Source: Caulobacteraceae bacterium
Lineage (GTDB): Bacteria; Pseudomonadota; Alphaproteobacteria; Caulobacterales; Caulobacteraceae
Length of the DNA: 9,790 nucleotides
NCBI GenBank assembly: GCA_025351125.1
Contig: JANXWN010000228.1
Span: forward strand, 1 to 9,790
Direction: 5' to 3'
Positions 1 to 7,499 of the stretch are shown piece by piece. Below the pieces are notes generated by a model. That model ran no database searches. It was not told where the DNA came from and was given only the letters and a program-made list of their open reading frames with translations. Numbering within the stretch: the first letter of the stretch is position 1; each line of letters begins with the position of its first letter. Made by a program: the position numbers and the translations under genes.

Positions 1-2
1 AG

Positions 3-200
3 AGGCGACGCCCGATGACGATCTTTCTCGAATTTAATCCCGGAAGATATTCCGACCCCAACGGTTTCCTGGATGCCATTGAGGCGGCTGGATTCTCAAT
101 TCAACTATTAGATCTTAAGCGCGGCCTGCTCAAGGTGACGGGCGTCGAAATTCTGGCGGGATCCCAGGTCGAGGATCGCATGTTGGCTCTTCGACGATAG
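3..200 (+). CDS. 3' end of a gene resembling FkbM-family methyltransferases (partial)
   Basis: The frame is open from the left edge to the TAG at 198-200, so this is probably the last ~65 residues of a longer gene. An in-frame ATG at 15 exists, but nothing upstream of it looks like a ribosome-binding site. The visible part begins with a hydrophobic strand followed by EFNPGRY, then a helix (FLDAIEAAGF), then a strand-rich stretch ending EDRMLALRR. From memory of the family, an 'EF-P' strand followed by a 'dp..fl..i...Gf' helix is the usual end of FkbM-type SAM-dependent methyltransferases, which often act on glycans or natural products. The SAM-binding part is outside the window, so this assignment is an inference. 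The gene converges on the BNR-repeat gene with only 6 bp between the stop codons. Confidence 0.55.
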   Translation, partial: RRRPMTIFLEFNPGRYSDPNGFLDAIEAAGFSIQLLDLKRGLLKVTGVEILAGSQVEDRMLALRR

Positions 201-206
201 ACCGCC

Positions 207-3200
207 TTAATCGCGTTCCGCGGCCATCTGCCCAAGCATTACCGTAGGTCGCAACGAAAACACAAAACCCGCCAAACCGGTGGACGGCTTGCCGCCACCG
301 GGCGCGCCTTCGCCGCCGGGGCCGGGCGGCAGATCGATCGGCGTGAGCTTGTGAGCCGTGAGCTCGGCGTTGCGCGCCGCCAAATCGCCGGTCGTCAGGG
401 CGTCAAATCGCCCACTGATATCGGCGAAGATGCCGTTTAGAACGGCAATGCGTTTCACTTGATAAGTGGCCGGCGCTCCCTCATAGCCGACGATTGCGCC
501 ATAAAGTTGGTCGGTAAACTCGCGCAGTCGTTCCTCGCCGGTGATGGCGCCGCCCTCTTTGGTGGCGACGATTTCTTTTCGCAGGGCGTCGGCTTTGCCG
601 GACAGGTCGACCAGACCCGCCTTTAAGGCTTCGCCGTCGTTCAGGGCCGCCGCGCGGGCGTCGGCGCCGTGGCGCACGGCGTTTATGCGGGCGACCAGAT
701 CGGTCATCCGCCCGAACAGGGCGCTGACCTGTTGTACCGCGTCGAACTGGGCTTGACGATCGGCTACGGTGAAACCGGAGCGGCGGTCGAGCCCGACGGT
801 GAGCGGGGTGGTCAATACGTCCGTGCCGCTGGTCAGGCGCACCGTGTAAGTTCCAGGCATCAGGCGGGGGCCTTGCGTGGAGCCGAACGCAACCTGCGCG
901 GCGGGCGGGACGCGGGGCGCGGGCGCGCGCATGGTCCAAACCACCCGATTTATGCCCGGACGCTTCGACGCGGGTAAGATATCGACGACCTTTCCGGACG
1001 CGTCGAGCACCTCGATTTTAATCTTGCCAAACAAATGACGGTGCGGCTCGTAATAGCTAATCACCGCGCCGTCGGCGGGGTTCTCGCCGACAAACTGGGC
1101 ATCGCCGTTAGCCCAGCCGCCGTTCGCTTGAATGCGTTGTTGAACCGGGCGGGACGGCAAAAAGGCGATGGATTTGGCCAGAATTTCTTTGCTGAGGCCG
1201 CGCAGCGGCGTTAGATCGTCGACAATCCAGATGCCGCGGCCATGGGTTGCGATGGCCAAATCATGGTCGCGGGTCTGGAATGCCAGGTCGCGCACCGCGA
1301 CGTCCGGTAGATCACCCCCCTTAAATTGCGCCCAACGCGCGCCGTTGTCGGGCGATATCCATAGGCCGAACTCAGTTCCGGCGTACAAAAGCCCCGGCTT
1401 TTCGGGATCTTCCTTGGTCACGTTGGCCCATCCGCGCAGGCCTTGTTCGGGCGTCGCTATTCGCTTCCACGACGCGCCATAGTCGCCGGTCCTATAGATG
1501 TAGGGGGCGAAATCGCCGACCGTGTGTCGGTCAAAAGCGGCATAGGCGACGGCGGGGTCGTAGGGGCTTGCCTCTACCCAGGATACCCAGGACGCGGCGG
1601 GCATACCCACGGCCTTGGTGACATTCTTCCATGACGCGCCGCCGTCGCGGGTGATTTGTACGTTGCCGTCGTCGGTTCCGACCCAGATCAAGCCCGCTTG
1701 TTTGGGCGACTCGCTGATCGCATAAATCGTCGTATGCATTTCAGCGGCGGAGTTATCGACCGTGATGCCCCCACTCTCTTCCTGCTTTTGTTTGACCGGA
1801 TCGTTGGTGGTCAAGTCGGGGGAAATCTTGTCCCAACTCTGCCCGTGATCGCGGCTGCGAAACAGGTATTGCGCGCCGATATAGATCGTGCCGGCCTCGT
1901 TGGGGCTCAGGGCGACGGGGGTGTTCCAGTTGAAGCGTAGTTTTTCCTTCGAATCCGACTTAGGCTGAATATCGCGACCTTCCAGCGTTTTGCGGTTAAC
2001 GCGCACCAAGGCCCCGCCTTGGCTTTCGGCGTAGGCGAAGAGTTCCGGCGCGGCGGGGTCCGGCCAGACAAAGAAACCATCGCCACCATTGAGGTTTTCC
2101 CAGCGACCGTTAGTAATGCCGCCTGGATAGGCGCTATCGCCGGCCCAGGCGCTGTTGTCCTGCAGGCCGCCATAAACTTGATAAGGATCCTTGTTGTCGA
2201 CGCTAAGGTGATAGAATTGCGAAACCGGTAGGTTTTCGCTCTTTGTCCACCGGTTCGCGCCGTCGGTGCTAATCCACAGCCCGCCATCATTGCCTTCGAT
2301 CACATGTTTGGTGTTGGTCGGATCGATCCATACCGCGTGGTGGTCGCTGTGTGTGCTCTCGGCGACGGGCGAAAAGCTTTTGCCGCCGTCCTCGCTGGCG
2401 ATGAGCGCCAAGTCGGTCTTAAACAATCGATCGGGGTTTCTTGGATCGACGATCAGGCTGGAGAAATAGAACGGGCGCCAAACCATGTTTTGGCTGCGAT
2501 CGCGTTCGCTCCATGTTGTCCCGCCGTCATCGGAGCGATACAGCGCGCTACGCGTGCTCTCCACCACGGCGTAAACGATTTTCGGGTCGGACGGCGCGAA
2601 AGCGACGGCCTGGCGGCCCCACGGTCCCTTCGGCAAGCCTCCGACGCCCTTCATATCGGTCCAAGTCGCGCCGCCGTCGGCGCTGACGTACAGACTACTG
2701 CCCGAAGCGGCCTCGGGGCCGTCACCCCCGGAGCGGAAGGTCCAGCCCTTGCGGCGGAAATCCCACAAGCCGGCGATCAGTCTTTTCGGATTTTGCGGAT
2801 CGAGGGCCAAAGTGGCGCAACCGGTCGACAGGTTCGGACCCTTGAGGATCAGCGCCCAAGTCTTCCCGCCGTCAGTAGTTTTGTACAGGCCGCGATCGGC
2901 GCTATCGCTCCACAACCGGCCTGGCGCGCAGACGTAAACCGTGTCGCTGTTGGTCGGATCGACGATGATCTTGGCGATGTGTTCGGAATTGGGAAGTCCG
3001 ACATCGGTCCAAGTCTCGCCGCCGTCGGTCGTCTTGTAAACACCGTCGCCGGCGGAAACCGAATTGCGCATCCAGCTTTCACCCGTCCCGACCCAATATG
3101 TATTGGGGTGATTGGCGTCCAGCGCGACGGCGCCGATCGACTGGCTCGTTTGCTTGTCGAAGATTGGTCTGAACGTGGTGCCGCCGTCGGCCGACTTCCA

Positions 3201-3422
3201 CACGCCGCCGGAGGCCGCGCCGACCAGCAAAGTGGTTTTGCCGTCCGCTTCGACGCGCGCGGCTATCGCCGAGATCCGTCCGCTCATGGCGGCTGAACCG
3301 ATGTTACGAGCGCCAAGGCCGGAGATCGTCGCCGCCGTAAACGCCGCCGATGCAGCCAGGGCGGGCGCCGTGGCGAGGATCGTCGTTGCGGCCAAGACGA
3401 CAAGCGGCGCGCGGGTGTACAT
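207..3422 (-). CDS. Exported BNR/Asp-box repeat beta-propeller protein (sortilin/VPS10-like, function unknown)
   Basis: Encodes about 1071 residues from the ATG at 3422-3420. A GTG nine bases upstream (3431-3429) is also in frame, but it sits inside the AGGAG motif, which is correctly placed for the ATG. Residues below are numbered from the GTG. A signal peptide (basic start, hydrophobic core, cut near APALA-A, ~26) points to export. Eleven Asp-box motifs of the form S/T-x-D-x-G-x-[ST]-[WF] lie near 79, 133, 184, 249, 299, 345, 387, 525, 593, 647 and 692, consistent with one or two large beta-propellers like VPS10/sortilin-type proteins. There is an Asp-box-free stretch at ~396-524. Residues ~787-866 look like an FlgD-type Ig-like domain. 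A helical region (~890-1025) and a Gly/Pro-rich linker (~1035-1050) follow. I see no sialidase FRIP motif, so a glycosidase label is not justified. It is probably translated with the upstream LolA-like gene. Confidence 0.88.
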   Translation of the reverse strand: MYTRAPLVVLAATTILATAPALAASAAFTAATISGLGARNIGSAAMSGRISAIAARVEADGKTTLLVGAASGGVWKSADGGTTFRPIFDKQTSQSIGAVALDANHPNTYWVGTGESWMRNSVSAGDGVYKTTDGGETWTDVGLPNSEHIAKIIVDPTNSDTVYVCAPGRLWSDSADRGLYKTTDGGKTWALILKGPNLSTGCATLALDPQNPKRLIAGLWDFRRKGWTFRSGGDGPEAASGSSLYVSADGGATWTDMKGVGGLPKGPWGRQAVAFAPSDPKIVYAVVESTRSALYRSDDGGTTWSERDRSQNMVWRPFYFSSLIVDPRNPDRLFKTDLALIASEDGGKSFSPVAESTHSDHHAVWIDPTNTKHVIEGNDGGLWISTDGANRWTKSENLPVSQFYHLSVDNKDPYQVYGGLQDNSAWAGDSAYPGGITNGRWENLNGGDGFFVWPDPAAPELFAYAESQGGALVRVNRKTLEGRDIQPKSDSKEKLRFNWNTPVALSPNEAGTIYIGAQYLFRSRDHGQSWDKISPDLTTNDPVKQKQEESGGITVDNSAAEMHTTIYAISESPKQAGLIWVGTDDGNVQITRDGGASWKNVTKAVGMPAASWVSWVEASPYDPAVAYAAFDRHTVGDFAPYIYRTGDYGASWKRIATPEQGLRGWANVTKEDPEKPGLLYAGTEFGLWISPDNGARWAQFKGGDLPDVAVRDLAFQTRDHDLAIATHGRGIWIVDDLTPLRGLSKEILAKSIAFLPSRPVQQRIQANGGWANGDAQFVGENPADGAVISYYEPHRHLFGKIKIEVLDASGKVVDILPASKRPGINRVVWTMRAPAPRVPPAAQVAFGSTQGPRLMPGTYTVRLTSGTDVLTTPLTVGLDRRSGFTVADRQAQFDAVQQVSALFGRMTDLVARINAVRHGADARAAALNDGEALKAGLVDLSGKADALRKEIVATKEGGAITGEERLREFTDQLYGAIVGYEGAPATYQVKRIAVLNGIFADISGRFDALTTGDLAARNAELTAHKLTPIDLPPGPGGEGAPGGGKPSTGLAGFVFSLRPTVMLGQMAAERD
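2655..2680. repeat. 26-bp direct repeat, copy 1 (Asp-box codons)
   Basis: This stretch matches 3003-3028 at 25 of 26 positions, differing only at the 14th base (g here, t there). It encodes part of a DGGATWTD Asp box in the propeller gene. The two copies are 348 bp apart, an exact multiple of three. Confidence 0.7.
3003..3028. repeat. 26-bp direct repeat, copy 2 (Asp-box codons)
   Basis: Partner of 2655-2680, encoding the DGGETWTD box. A third, more diverged relative lies at about 2855-2873 (DGGKTWAL). Codon-level similarity beyond what the protein motif requires suggests recent duplication or gene conversion between blades. Confidence 0.7.
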
Positions 3423-3430
3423 CGTTTTCA

Positions 3431-3435
3431 CTCCT
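3431..3435 (-). promoter_or_regulatory. Ribosome-binding site overlapping the upstream stop codon
   Basis: On the minus strand the sequence reads TAGGAGTGAAAACGATG. AGGAG is 8 nt from the ATG at 3422, a normal spacing, whereas it would be directly on top of the alternative GTG. This decides the start of the propeller gene. The TAG stop of the LolA-like gene (3436-3434) is inside the same motif, an arrangement that favours re-initiation by terminating ribosomes. Confidence 0.7.
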
Positions 3436-4201
3436 AATGCGCCGCGACCGGCGCCGCTGGCCGGCTAAAGAGGGCGGCGTCGATCACCGGATTGGCCACG
3501 ATGGTATCGTAGGTGATCCGTTGTTGGACGCTCGATCCTTTCGGGCCGGAGGCGATCTCCATCGGAAAAAATACTCCGTTGACCGCTTCGTAGTCGCCGA
3601 AATCCGTCTGGGTAAAAACTTCGGCGCCGCGCAAAACCTGTCGCGTAACGATGCGAACCGTGAGGAAAACGTCCGGATCCAAATAATAGGTCAGCTGATC
3701 ACCGTTTTTTAGGGCGACCCGCAGGGCCCACGTCGGCGCGCCGTCGATGTCGACGCTTCCAAGATTGTCGACCGTCGAGCCCTTGGCGCGGTAGTCAATC
3801 AAAGCGTCGTCAAAATCGGCTTCTTCAGTCAGACTTTTGGTGTCATCGGCCGATACGCTTTCGGCGTCTTTGCGACCTTGGAAGGGCTGAATTTGCCAAC
3901 CCGATGTACCGTCATAGGCCTGCACCACCGTCAAACCTTGAAGCGTGGCGTTGATCCTGACCAAACCGGGACGGGCGAGTGTTTCGTCGAAAGCCATAAC
4001 GACATCATAACCGCCGGGTCGCATGGTCCCCGTCATCTTCAGAGTGTGAATGGCCTTCAGGGCCGCGGCCCCACCGCGGGCCTGAATGTGTTTGGCGGCA
4101 AGCTCATCCACCGATGGCGTTGGCGCGCGCGCCTGCGCAAAGGCAGAGCTACAAAATCCAGCGGCAAGCGCCATCCCAATCAGCGCTGATCGTGTGTGCA
4201 A
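3434..4201 (-). CDS. Exported LolA-like protein (outer-membrane lipoprotein-sorting protein family)
   Basis: Encodes 255 residues. The start is TTG (4201-4199): a TGA lies just upstream in frame, and the next ATG (codon 10) would remove the basic n-region of the signal peptide. A G-rich stretch at 4206-4212 could serve as the ribosome-binding site. Residues 1-22 are a signal peptide ending AFA-QA. Cys17 is preceded by Phe and so does not form a lipobox; the mature protein should be soluble and periplasmic. The mature part opens with DELAAKHIQARGG followed by 'LKAIHTLKMTGTM', the usual opening of LolA-like proteins in COG2834, and continues as alternating beta strands (for example WALRVALKNG, LTYYLDPDVFLTVRI, FGDYEAVNGVFFPMEI). 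Such folds bind acyl chains or lipoproteins. The true ligand is unknown, and this is not the housekeeping LolA by context. It is followed directly by the propeller gene, so the two are probably one operon. Confidence 0.8.
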   Translation of the reverse strand: MHTRSALIGMALAAGFCSSAFAQARAPTPSVDELAAKHIQARGGAAALKAIHTLKMTGTMRPGGYDVVMAFDETLARPGLVRINATLQGLTVVQAYDGTSGWQIQPFQGRKDAESVSADDTKSLTEEADFDDALIDYRAKGSTVDNLGSVDIDGAPTWALRVALKNGDQLTYYLDPDVFLTVRIVTRQVLRGAEVFTQTDFGDYEAVNGVFFPMEIASGPKGSSVQQRITYDTIVANPVIDAALFSRPAAPVAAH

Positions 4202-4227
4202 GAGTCACCCCCGTCGTATTAGCCGTA

Positions 4228-4255
4228 AGCATACGCGGTTGCGCGTCGACGCCAA
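4228..4255 (-). promoter_or_regulatory. Candidate promoter for the LolA-like/propeller pair
   Basis: In the 84-bp gap after hslO the minus strand has TTGGCG (4255-4250), a 16-bp spacer and TATGCT (4233-4228), about 27 nt before the TTG start. This resembles a sigma-70 promoter but is imperfect. A perfect 10-bp palindrome, GCGTCGACGC (4243-4252), overlaps the -35 end and spacer and could be an operator. The gap shows no clear hairpin with a T-run, so read-through from hslO is possible. Confidence 0.3.
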
Positions 4256-4285
4256 ATGAAAAGCTGGACAGGTTGCGGGAAAATT

Positions 4286-5194
4286 CTAACCCACCGCCTC
4301 CGGTTTGAGGGCGTAGGCGCGCGAGCAATACTCGCAGGTGACGTGGATTTGGCCATCGGGCTCAACCATGTCGGCGCGTTCTTCCATTGGGAAAGAGCGC
4401 AGCATGCCGACAATTTTTTCGTGCGAACAGCGGCAAAAGCCGGTCAGCGGCTTGGGATCAAAGACACGAACGCCATCTTCGTGAAACAGCCGCCAGAGCA
4501 GCGTGTGGCTATCGATCGCCGGATCGAGGAGTTCGTCTTCGCCCACGGTCTCGAAATAGGCCTGCGCCGTGCGCCAAGCCTCCTGGGTCGATCCGCGCGC
4601 CTCGTCTTCGGCGATGTTTTGGATCAGCAGGCCGCCCGCGCGCCATTGCGGTCCCGCTCCGCTGTCAACTTGCCCGACGGCCAGACGCACGCGCGTGGGG
4701 ATTTGCTCAGACTGCGCGAAATAGGTTTCCGCGCACAGCGCCAGGGTTTCGCCTTCGATCGCGGTAACGCCTTGGTAGCGATCCATGTCCGGCCCCTGAT
4801 CCACGGTCATGATGAAGACGCCGTCGCCCAGCAGGCTGCCCGCGCCCGGTCGCGCAAAACCCTTCGCGGCCTCCGCCACGCGGTCGGCGTCGAACCGGCA
4901 ATAGCCGCGCAAGGCGCCGCTCGTGTCGTAGTCGGCGACCACGTAGGCCACCGGACCAGCGCCTTGCGCCTGAACGATCAGCCGGCCGTCGAATTTCAGA
5001 CTAGCGCCTACCAACGCCGCCAGGGCGCAAGCCTCCCCCAAAAGATTGGCCACCGGTTCGGGATAGGCGTGGCGCGTAAGAACCTCGTCGACCGCGGCGC
5101 CGAGCCGCACAATACGGCCGCGCACCGGCTGGTTCTCGATTTGAAACGGGGCGACGACATCGTCGGTAAGAGGGGGGGTATGGGCCTGGGTCAC
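4286..5194 (-). CDS. hslO: Hsp33 redox-regulated molecular chaperone
   Basis: Encodes 302 residues, the usual length for Hsp33. It is a cytosolic holdase: under oxidative stress zinc is released from a C-terminal four-cysteine centre, disulfides form, and the protein unfolds to bind aggregating clients. All four ligands are present as C-x-C (Cys254, Cys256) and C-x-x-C (Cys287, Cys290), in the contexts GFCRCSHEK and VTCEYCSRAY. The N-terminal part (DDVVAPFQIE, then a strand-rich chaperone core) also fits the family. The start is GTG at 5194-5192, the only standard start after the in-frame TGA at 5219-5221; no clear ribosome-binding site precedes it. It lies 30 bp after argF and probably shares its transcript. 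The argD-argF-hslO order recurs in alphaproteobacteria, to my knowledge. Confidence 0.95.
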   Translation of the reverse strand: MTQAHTPPLTDDVVAPFQIENQPVRGRIVRLGAAVDEVLTRHAYPEPVANLLGEACALAALVGASLKFDGRLIVQAQGAGPVAYVVADYDTSGALRGYCRFDADRVAEAAKGFARPGAGSLLGDGVFIMTVDQGPDMDRYQGVTAIEGETLALCAETYFAQSEQIPTRVRLAVGQVDSGAGPQWRAGGLLIQNIAEDEARGSTQEAWRTAQAYFETVGEDELLDPAIDSHTLLWRLFHEDGVRVFDPKPLTGFCRCSHEKIVGMLRSFPMEERADMVEPDGQIHVTCEYCSRAYALKPEAVG

Positions 5195-5224
5195 CGCGCC
5201 AATATAGGCGTTGCGAGTTCAGTT

Positions 5225-6160
5225 TCACCCCACCGCGCCAAAACACCAGGCGAGGATTGATTTTTGCGCGTGAACTCGGTTTTCCGCCGCTTCCCAGACC
5301 AGGGACTGCGGCCCGTCGATCACGCCGGCGGTGACCTCCTCCCCCCGATGTGCGGGGAGGCAATGCAGGAAAACGGCATCCGGCGCGGCTGACGCCATCA
5401 GGTTTTCATCGACCTGAAATGGCGCAAAGGCGATCAGCCGCTCCTGGTGGTCCAAGTCACTCATGGAAACCCACGCGTCGGAAACCACGCAATCGGCCCC
5501 GCGCACGGCCGCGCGCAGGTCGTGCGTCACGATGACCGCGGCGCCTTCGCCCCGGGCGCGCCGTAGATCGTCTGCGTTGGGTTGATAGGCCGCCGGACAG
5601 GCTATCGTAAATTTGAAACCGAATTTCGCGGCGGCGTGAATGTAGCTGGCGCAGACGTTGTTGCCGTCGCCGACCCAAGCGATGGTCTGGCCCGCCACCG
5701 GGCCTCTGTGCTCCTCCAGGGCCTGCAGATCGGCAATAATTTGACACGGGTGGCTTTTATCGGTCAGGCCGTTGATGACCGGAACGCTTGCGGCGGCGGC
5801 CAGAGTTTCGAGCTTGGCGTGATCATCCGTGCGCAACATCACGGCGTCGACCATCCGCGACAGCGTGCGCGCGGTGTCTTCGATCGTCTCGCCACGTCCG
5901 ATCTGCATGTCCGAGCCGGTGGAAATGATCCCAGAGCCGCCCAATTGCCGGATCGCCGCATCGAATGAAAACCGCGTCCGGGTGGAGTTTTTCTCAAAAA
6001 TCATCGCCAGCGTTCGACCCGCCGCTGGAGCGTCGGCGTCGACAGCGCCGTGCGGCCATCCTATACGGGCCGCCTTGCGCGCCTTGGCATCATCAAGAAT
6101 GGCGCGCAACGTCGTGGCGTGGTGGCGCCACAGATCGAGGAAATGTCGTGGCGCGGTCAC
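5225..6160 (-). CDS. argF: Ornithine carbamoyltransferase
   Basis: Encodes 311 residues, normal for the anabolic enzyme, which makes citrulline from ornithine and carbamoyl phosphate in the cytosolic arginine pathway. The carbamoyl-phosphate loop STRTR is at 59-63, HPCQ at 137-140, the ornithine loop SDAWVSMSD at 227-235, and [10 protein letters not shown] at 266-275 with the ornithine-binding cysteine Cys267. The ornithine loop reads D-x-x-x-S-M-S where many family members have S-M-G. The start is GTG at 6160-6158: its bases overlap the TGA of argD in a GTGA junction, which indicates translational coupling. The next Met is at residue 53, too late to be the start. Anabolic ArgF is more likely than catabolic ArcB because the gene follows argD and no arcA or arcC is nearby. 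Confidence 0.95.
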   Translation of the reverse strand: MTAPRHFLDLWRHHATTLRAILDDAKARKAARIGWPHGAVDADAPAAGRTLAMIFEKNSTRTRFSFDAAIRQLGGSGIISTGSDMQIGRGETIEDTARTLSRMVDAVMLRTDDHAKLETLAAAASVPVINGLTDKSHPCQIIADLQALEEHRGPVAGQTIAWVGDGNNVCASYIHAAAKFGFKFTIACPAAYQPNADDLRRARGEGAAVIVTHDLRAAVRGADCVVSDAWVSMSDLDHQERLIAFAPFQVDENLMASAAPDAVFLHCLPAHRGEEVTAGVIDGPQSLVWEAAENRVHAQKSILAWCFGAVG

Positions 6161-7371
6161 GCCGCAGCCTTGCGCGTCACCCGCTCACAGGCGCGCTCCA
6201 GCTTTTCGATTGCCTCGCGTACTTCTTCCACCGTGAATAACAGCGACGGCAGCAGCCGCACGCAGTTGTCACCGCCGCCCGCCATCAACAGGCGTTCTTC
6301 GCGCGCCGCCGCCATGAACTCACGATTGTTGGGAATCAATTTGAGGCCGATCAGCAGCCCCTTACCGCGAACTTGCGCTATGACGTCGGAATGCCGGTCC
6401 TGCAAGCCCGCCAGTTGTTGATAGAAATAGCCCGATATCTCTCGCACATTGGCGAGCGTCGCTGGGTTGCTGAGCTCTTCGAAAGCCGCCAATCCCACGG
6501 CCATCGCCAGCGGATTACCGCCATATGTCGAACCGTGCGAACCGACGGTCATGCCCGAGGCGGCGGCGGCCGTCGCCAGACACGCGCCAACCGGGAATCC
6601 ATCGCCCAAAGCCTTGGCGACGCACATGATATCGGGCGCGGCGTCGTTGGCCCATTCGTGGGCGAAAAGCTTGCCGGTGCGACCGAGGCCGCACTGAATT
6701 TCATCATAGATCAACAGTACGCCGTGATCGTCACACAAGGCGCGCAAGCCGGTTAGACATACTTCCGGCAAGGCGCGGGCGCCGCCTTCGCCTTGCACAG
6801 GTTCGACAATGATCGCCGCCGTTGTCGGCCCAATCGCCGCTTTCAGTGCGTCCATGTCGCCGAACGGCAGGCTGAGGTAGCCTGGTAACGCAGGACCGAA
6901 GCCCTCGACGTAGGAAGGATTACCGGCGGCAAATACGGCGGCGTAGCTGCGACCGTGAAAGGCCCCCTCGAAACCTATGACGTCGACCCGCTCGCCATCG
7001 CCTCTCGCCCAATGATATTTACGGGCGGTCTTCAGGGCGCATTCCACCGCTTCGGTGCCGGAATTGGTGAAAAACACCACGTCGGCGAAGGTGGCGTCCG
7101 TTAGCTTTTTCGCCAGTGCCTCTTGGCCCGGAATGCGGAAGATATTCGAGACGTGCCATAGCTTTTCAGCCTGGGTTTTCAGCGCCGCCACGAGTTTGGG
7201 GTGGGCGTGCCCCAAACCTGTCGTCGCTATGCCCGCCAGACAATCCAGATAGGCCTCGCCCTCGACCGTATAAAGGCGGGCGCCCTCGCCGCGTTCGAAC
7301 GCCAACGGGGCGCGGTTATAGACGCCCATCAGGTGATCGTCGGGCACGGCGTGCGTGTCGGTGTGCGACAT
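6157..7371 (-). CDS. argD: Acetylornithine aminotransferase (class III PLP enzyme)
   Basis: Encodes 404 residues. It transfers the amino group from glutamate to N-acetylglutamate semialdehyde in arginine synthesis; members often also act on N-succinyl-L,L-diaminopimelate in lysine and peptidoglycan precursor synthesis. The phosphate-binding NSGTEA is at 103-108, the EGAFHGRS segment near 135-142, the cofactor-contacting [12 protein letters not shown] around Asp223, and the Schiff-base lysine in [12 protein letters not shown] is Lys253. The ATG at 7371 is preceded by GGGAG with an 8-nt spacing, and the protein then begins close to the usual family start ([11 protein letters not shown] follows at residue 15). 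The same frame is open 37 codons further upstream, but that extension is Arg/Ser-rich and unlike the family. The gene overlaps argF by 4 bp. Confidence 0.95.
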   Translation of the reverse strand: MSHTDTHAVPDDHLMGVYNRAPLAFERGEGARLYTVEGEAYLDCLAGIATTGLGHAHPKLVAALKTQAEKLWHVSNIFRIPGQEALAKKLTDATFADVVFFTNSGTEAVECALKTARKYHWARGDGERVDVIGFEGAFHGRSYAAVFAAGNPSYVEGFGPALPGYLSLPFGDMDALKAAIGPTTAAIIVEPVQGEGGARALPEVCLTGLRALCDDHGVLLIYDEIQCGLGRTGKLFAHEWANDAAPDIMCVAKALGDGFPVGACLATAAAASGMTVGSHGSTYGGNPLAMAVGLAAFEELSNPATLANVREISGYFYQQLAGLQDRHSDVIAQVRGKGLLIGLKLIPNNREFMAAAREERLLMAGGGDNCVRLLPSLLFTVEEVREAIEKLERACERVTRKAAA

Positions 7372-7379
7372 GGTGCGGG

Positions 7380-7384
7380 CTCCC
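7380..7384 (-). promoter_or_regulatory. Ribosome-binding site deciding the argD start
   Basis: The minus strand carries GGGAG followed by 8 nt and the ATG at 7371. No comparable motif supports the more upstream in-frame ATG at 7482-7480 that would add 37 residues. Confidence 0.6.
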
Positions 7385-7435
7385 ATAAAGCAAGACGCCC
7401 CCGCGCAGGAGCGCAGGGAGCGTTGGAAGCGTTGC

Positions 7436-7464
7436 GTTTTCGTCCGCGAGGGCCGCGATGTCAA
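7436..7464 (-). promoter_or_regulatory. Candidate promoter of the argD-argF-hslO operon
   Basis: The 128-bp gap between the L,D-transpeptidase gene and argD contains a perfect TTGACA (7464-7459, minus strand), then 17 bp and a weak -10 match, GAAAAC (7441-7436). Alphaproteobacterial -10 elements are often poorly conserved, so the exact -35 match carries most of the weight. This would give a leader of about 60 nt. A short GCGC/GCGC inverted repeat (7403-7414) lies in the leader. I see no clear intrinsic terminator for the upstream gene and no recognisable ARG box. Confidence 0.4.
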
Positions 7465-7499
7465 CCAAGCCTGAAAGAGCAAGCCCCAGCCCCGATGGC

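Noticed and set aside
15..200. Free-standing 61-residue small protein
   Set aside because: The frame is open to the left edge, no ribosome-binding site precedes the ATG, and the peptide resembles the end of a larger methyltransferase-like protein.
2304..3296. Plus-strand 330-codon open frame opposite the propeller gene
   Set aside because: It runs antisense to an intact gene with eleven clear motifs. GC-rich genes often leave the opposite frame open, and its peptide shows no recognisable domain or plausible start site.
207..3422. Sialidase or glycoside hydrolase label for the propeller protein
   Set aside because: Asp boxes alone do not imply sialidase activity, and I see no FRIP motif in the sequence.
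4256..5260. Plus-strand 334-codon open frame opposite hslO
   Set aside because: It is antisense to a complete Hsp33 with all four zinc cysteines, and its translation is Arg/Ala/His-rich with no family features.
7372..7482. N-terminal extension of argD by 37 residues
   Set aside because: The extra peptide is unlike ArgD family starts, and a good ribosome-binding site precedes the ATG at 7371. The segment also overlaps the promoter candidate.
7372..7499. Intrinsic terminator or arginine-responsive leader between the L,D-transpeptidase gene and argD
   Set aside because: I see only a short GCGC inverted repeat without a T-run, and no ARG-box-like palindrome or leader peptide with Arg codon runs that would support either call.
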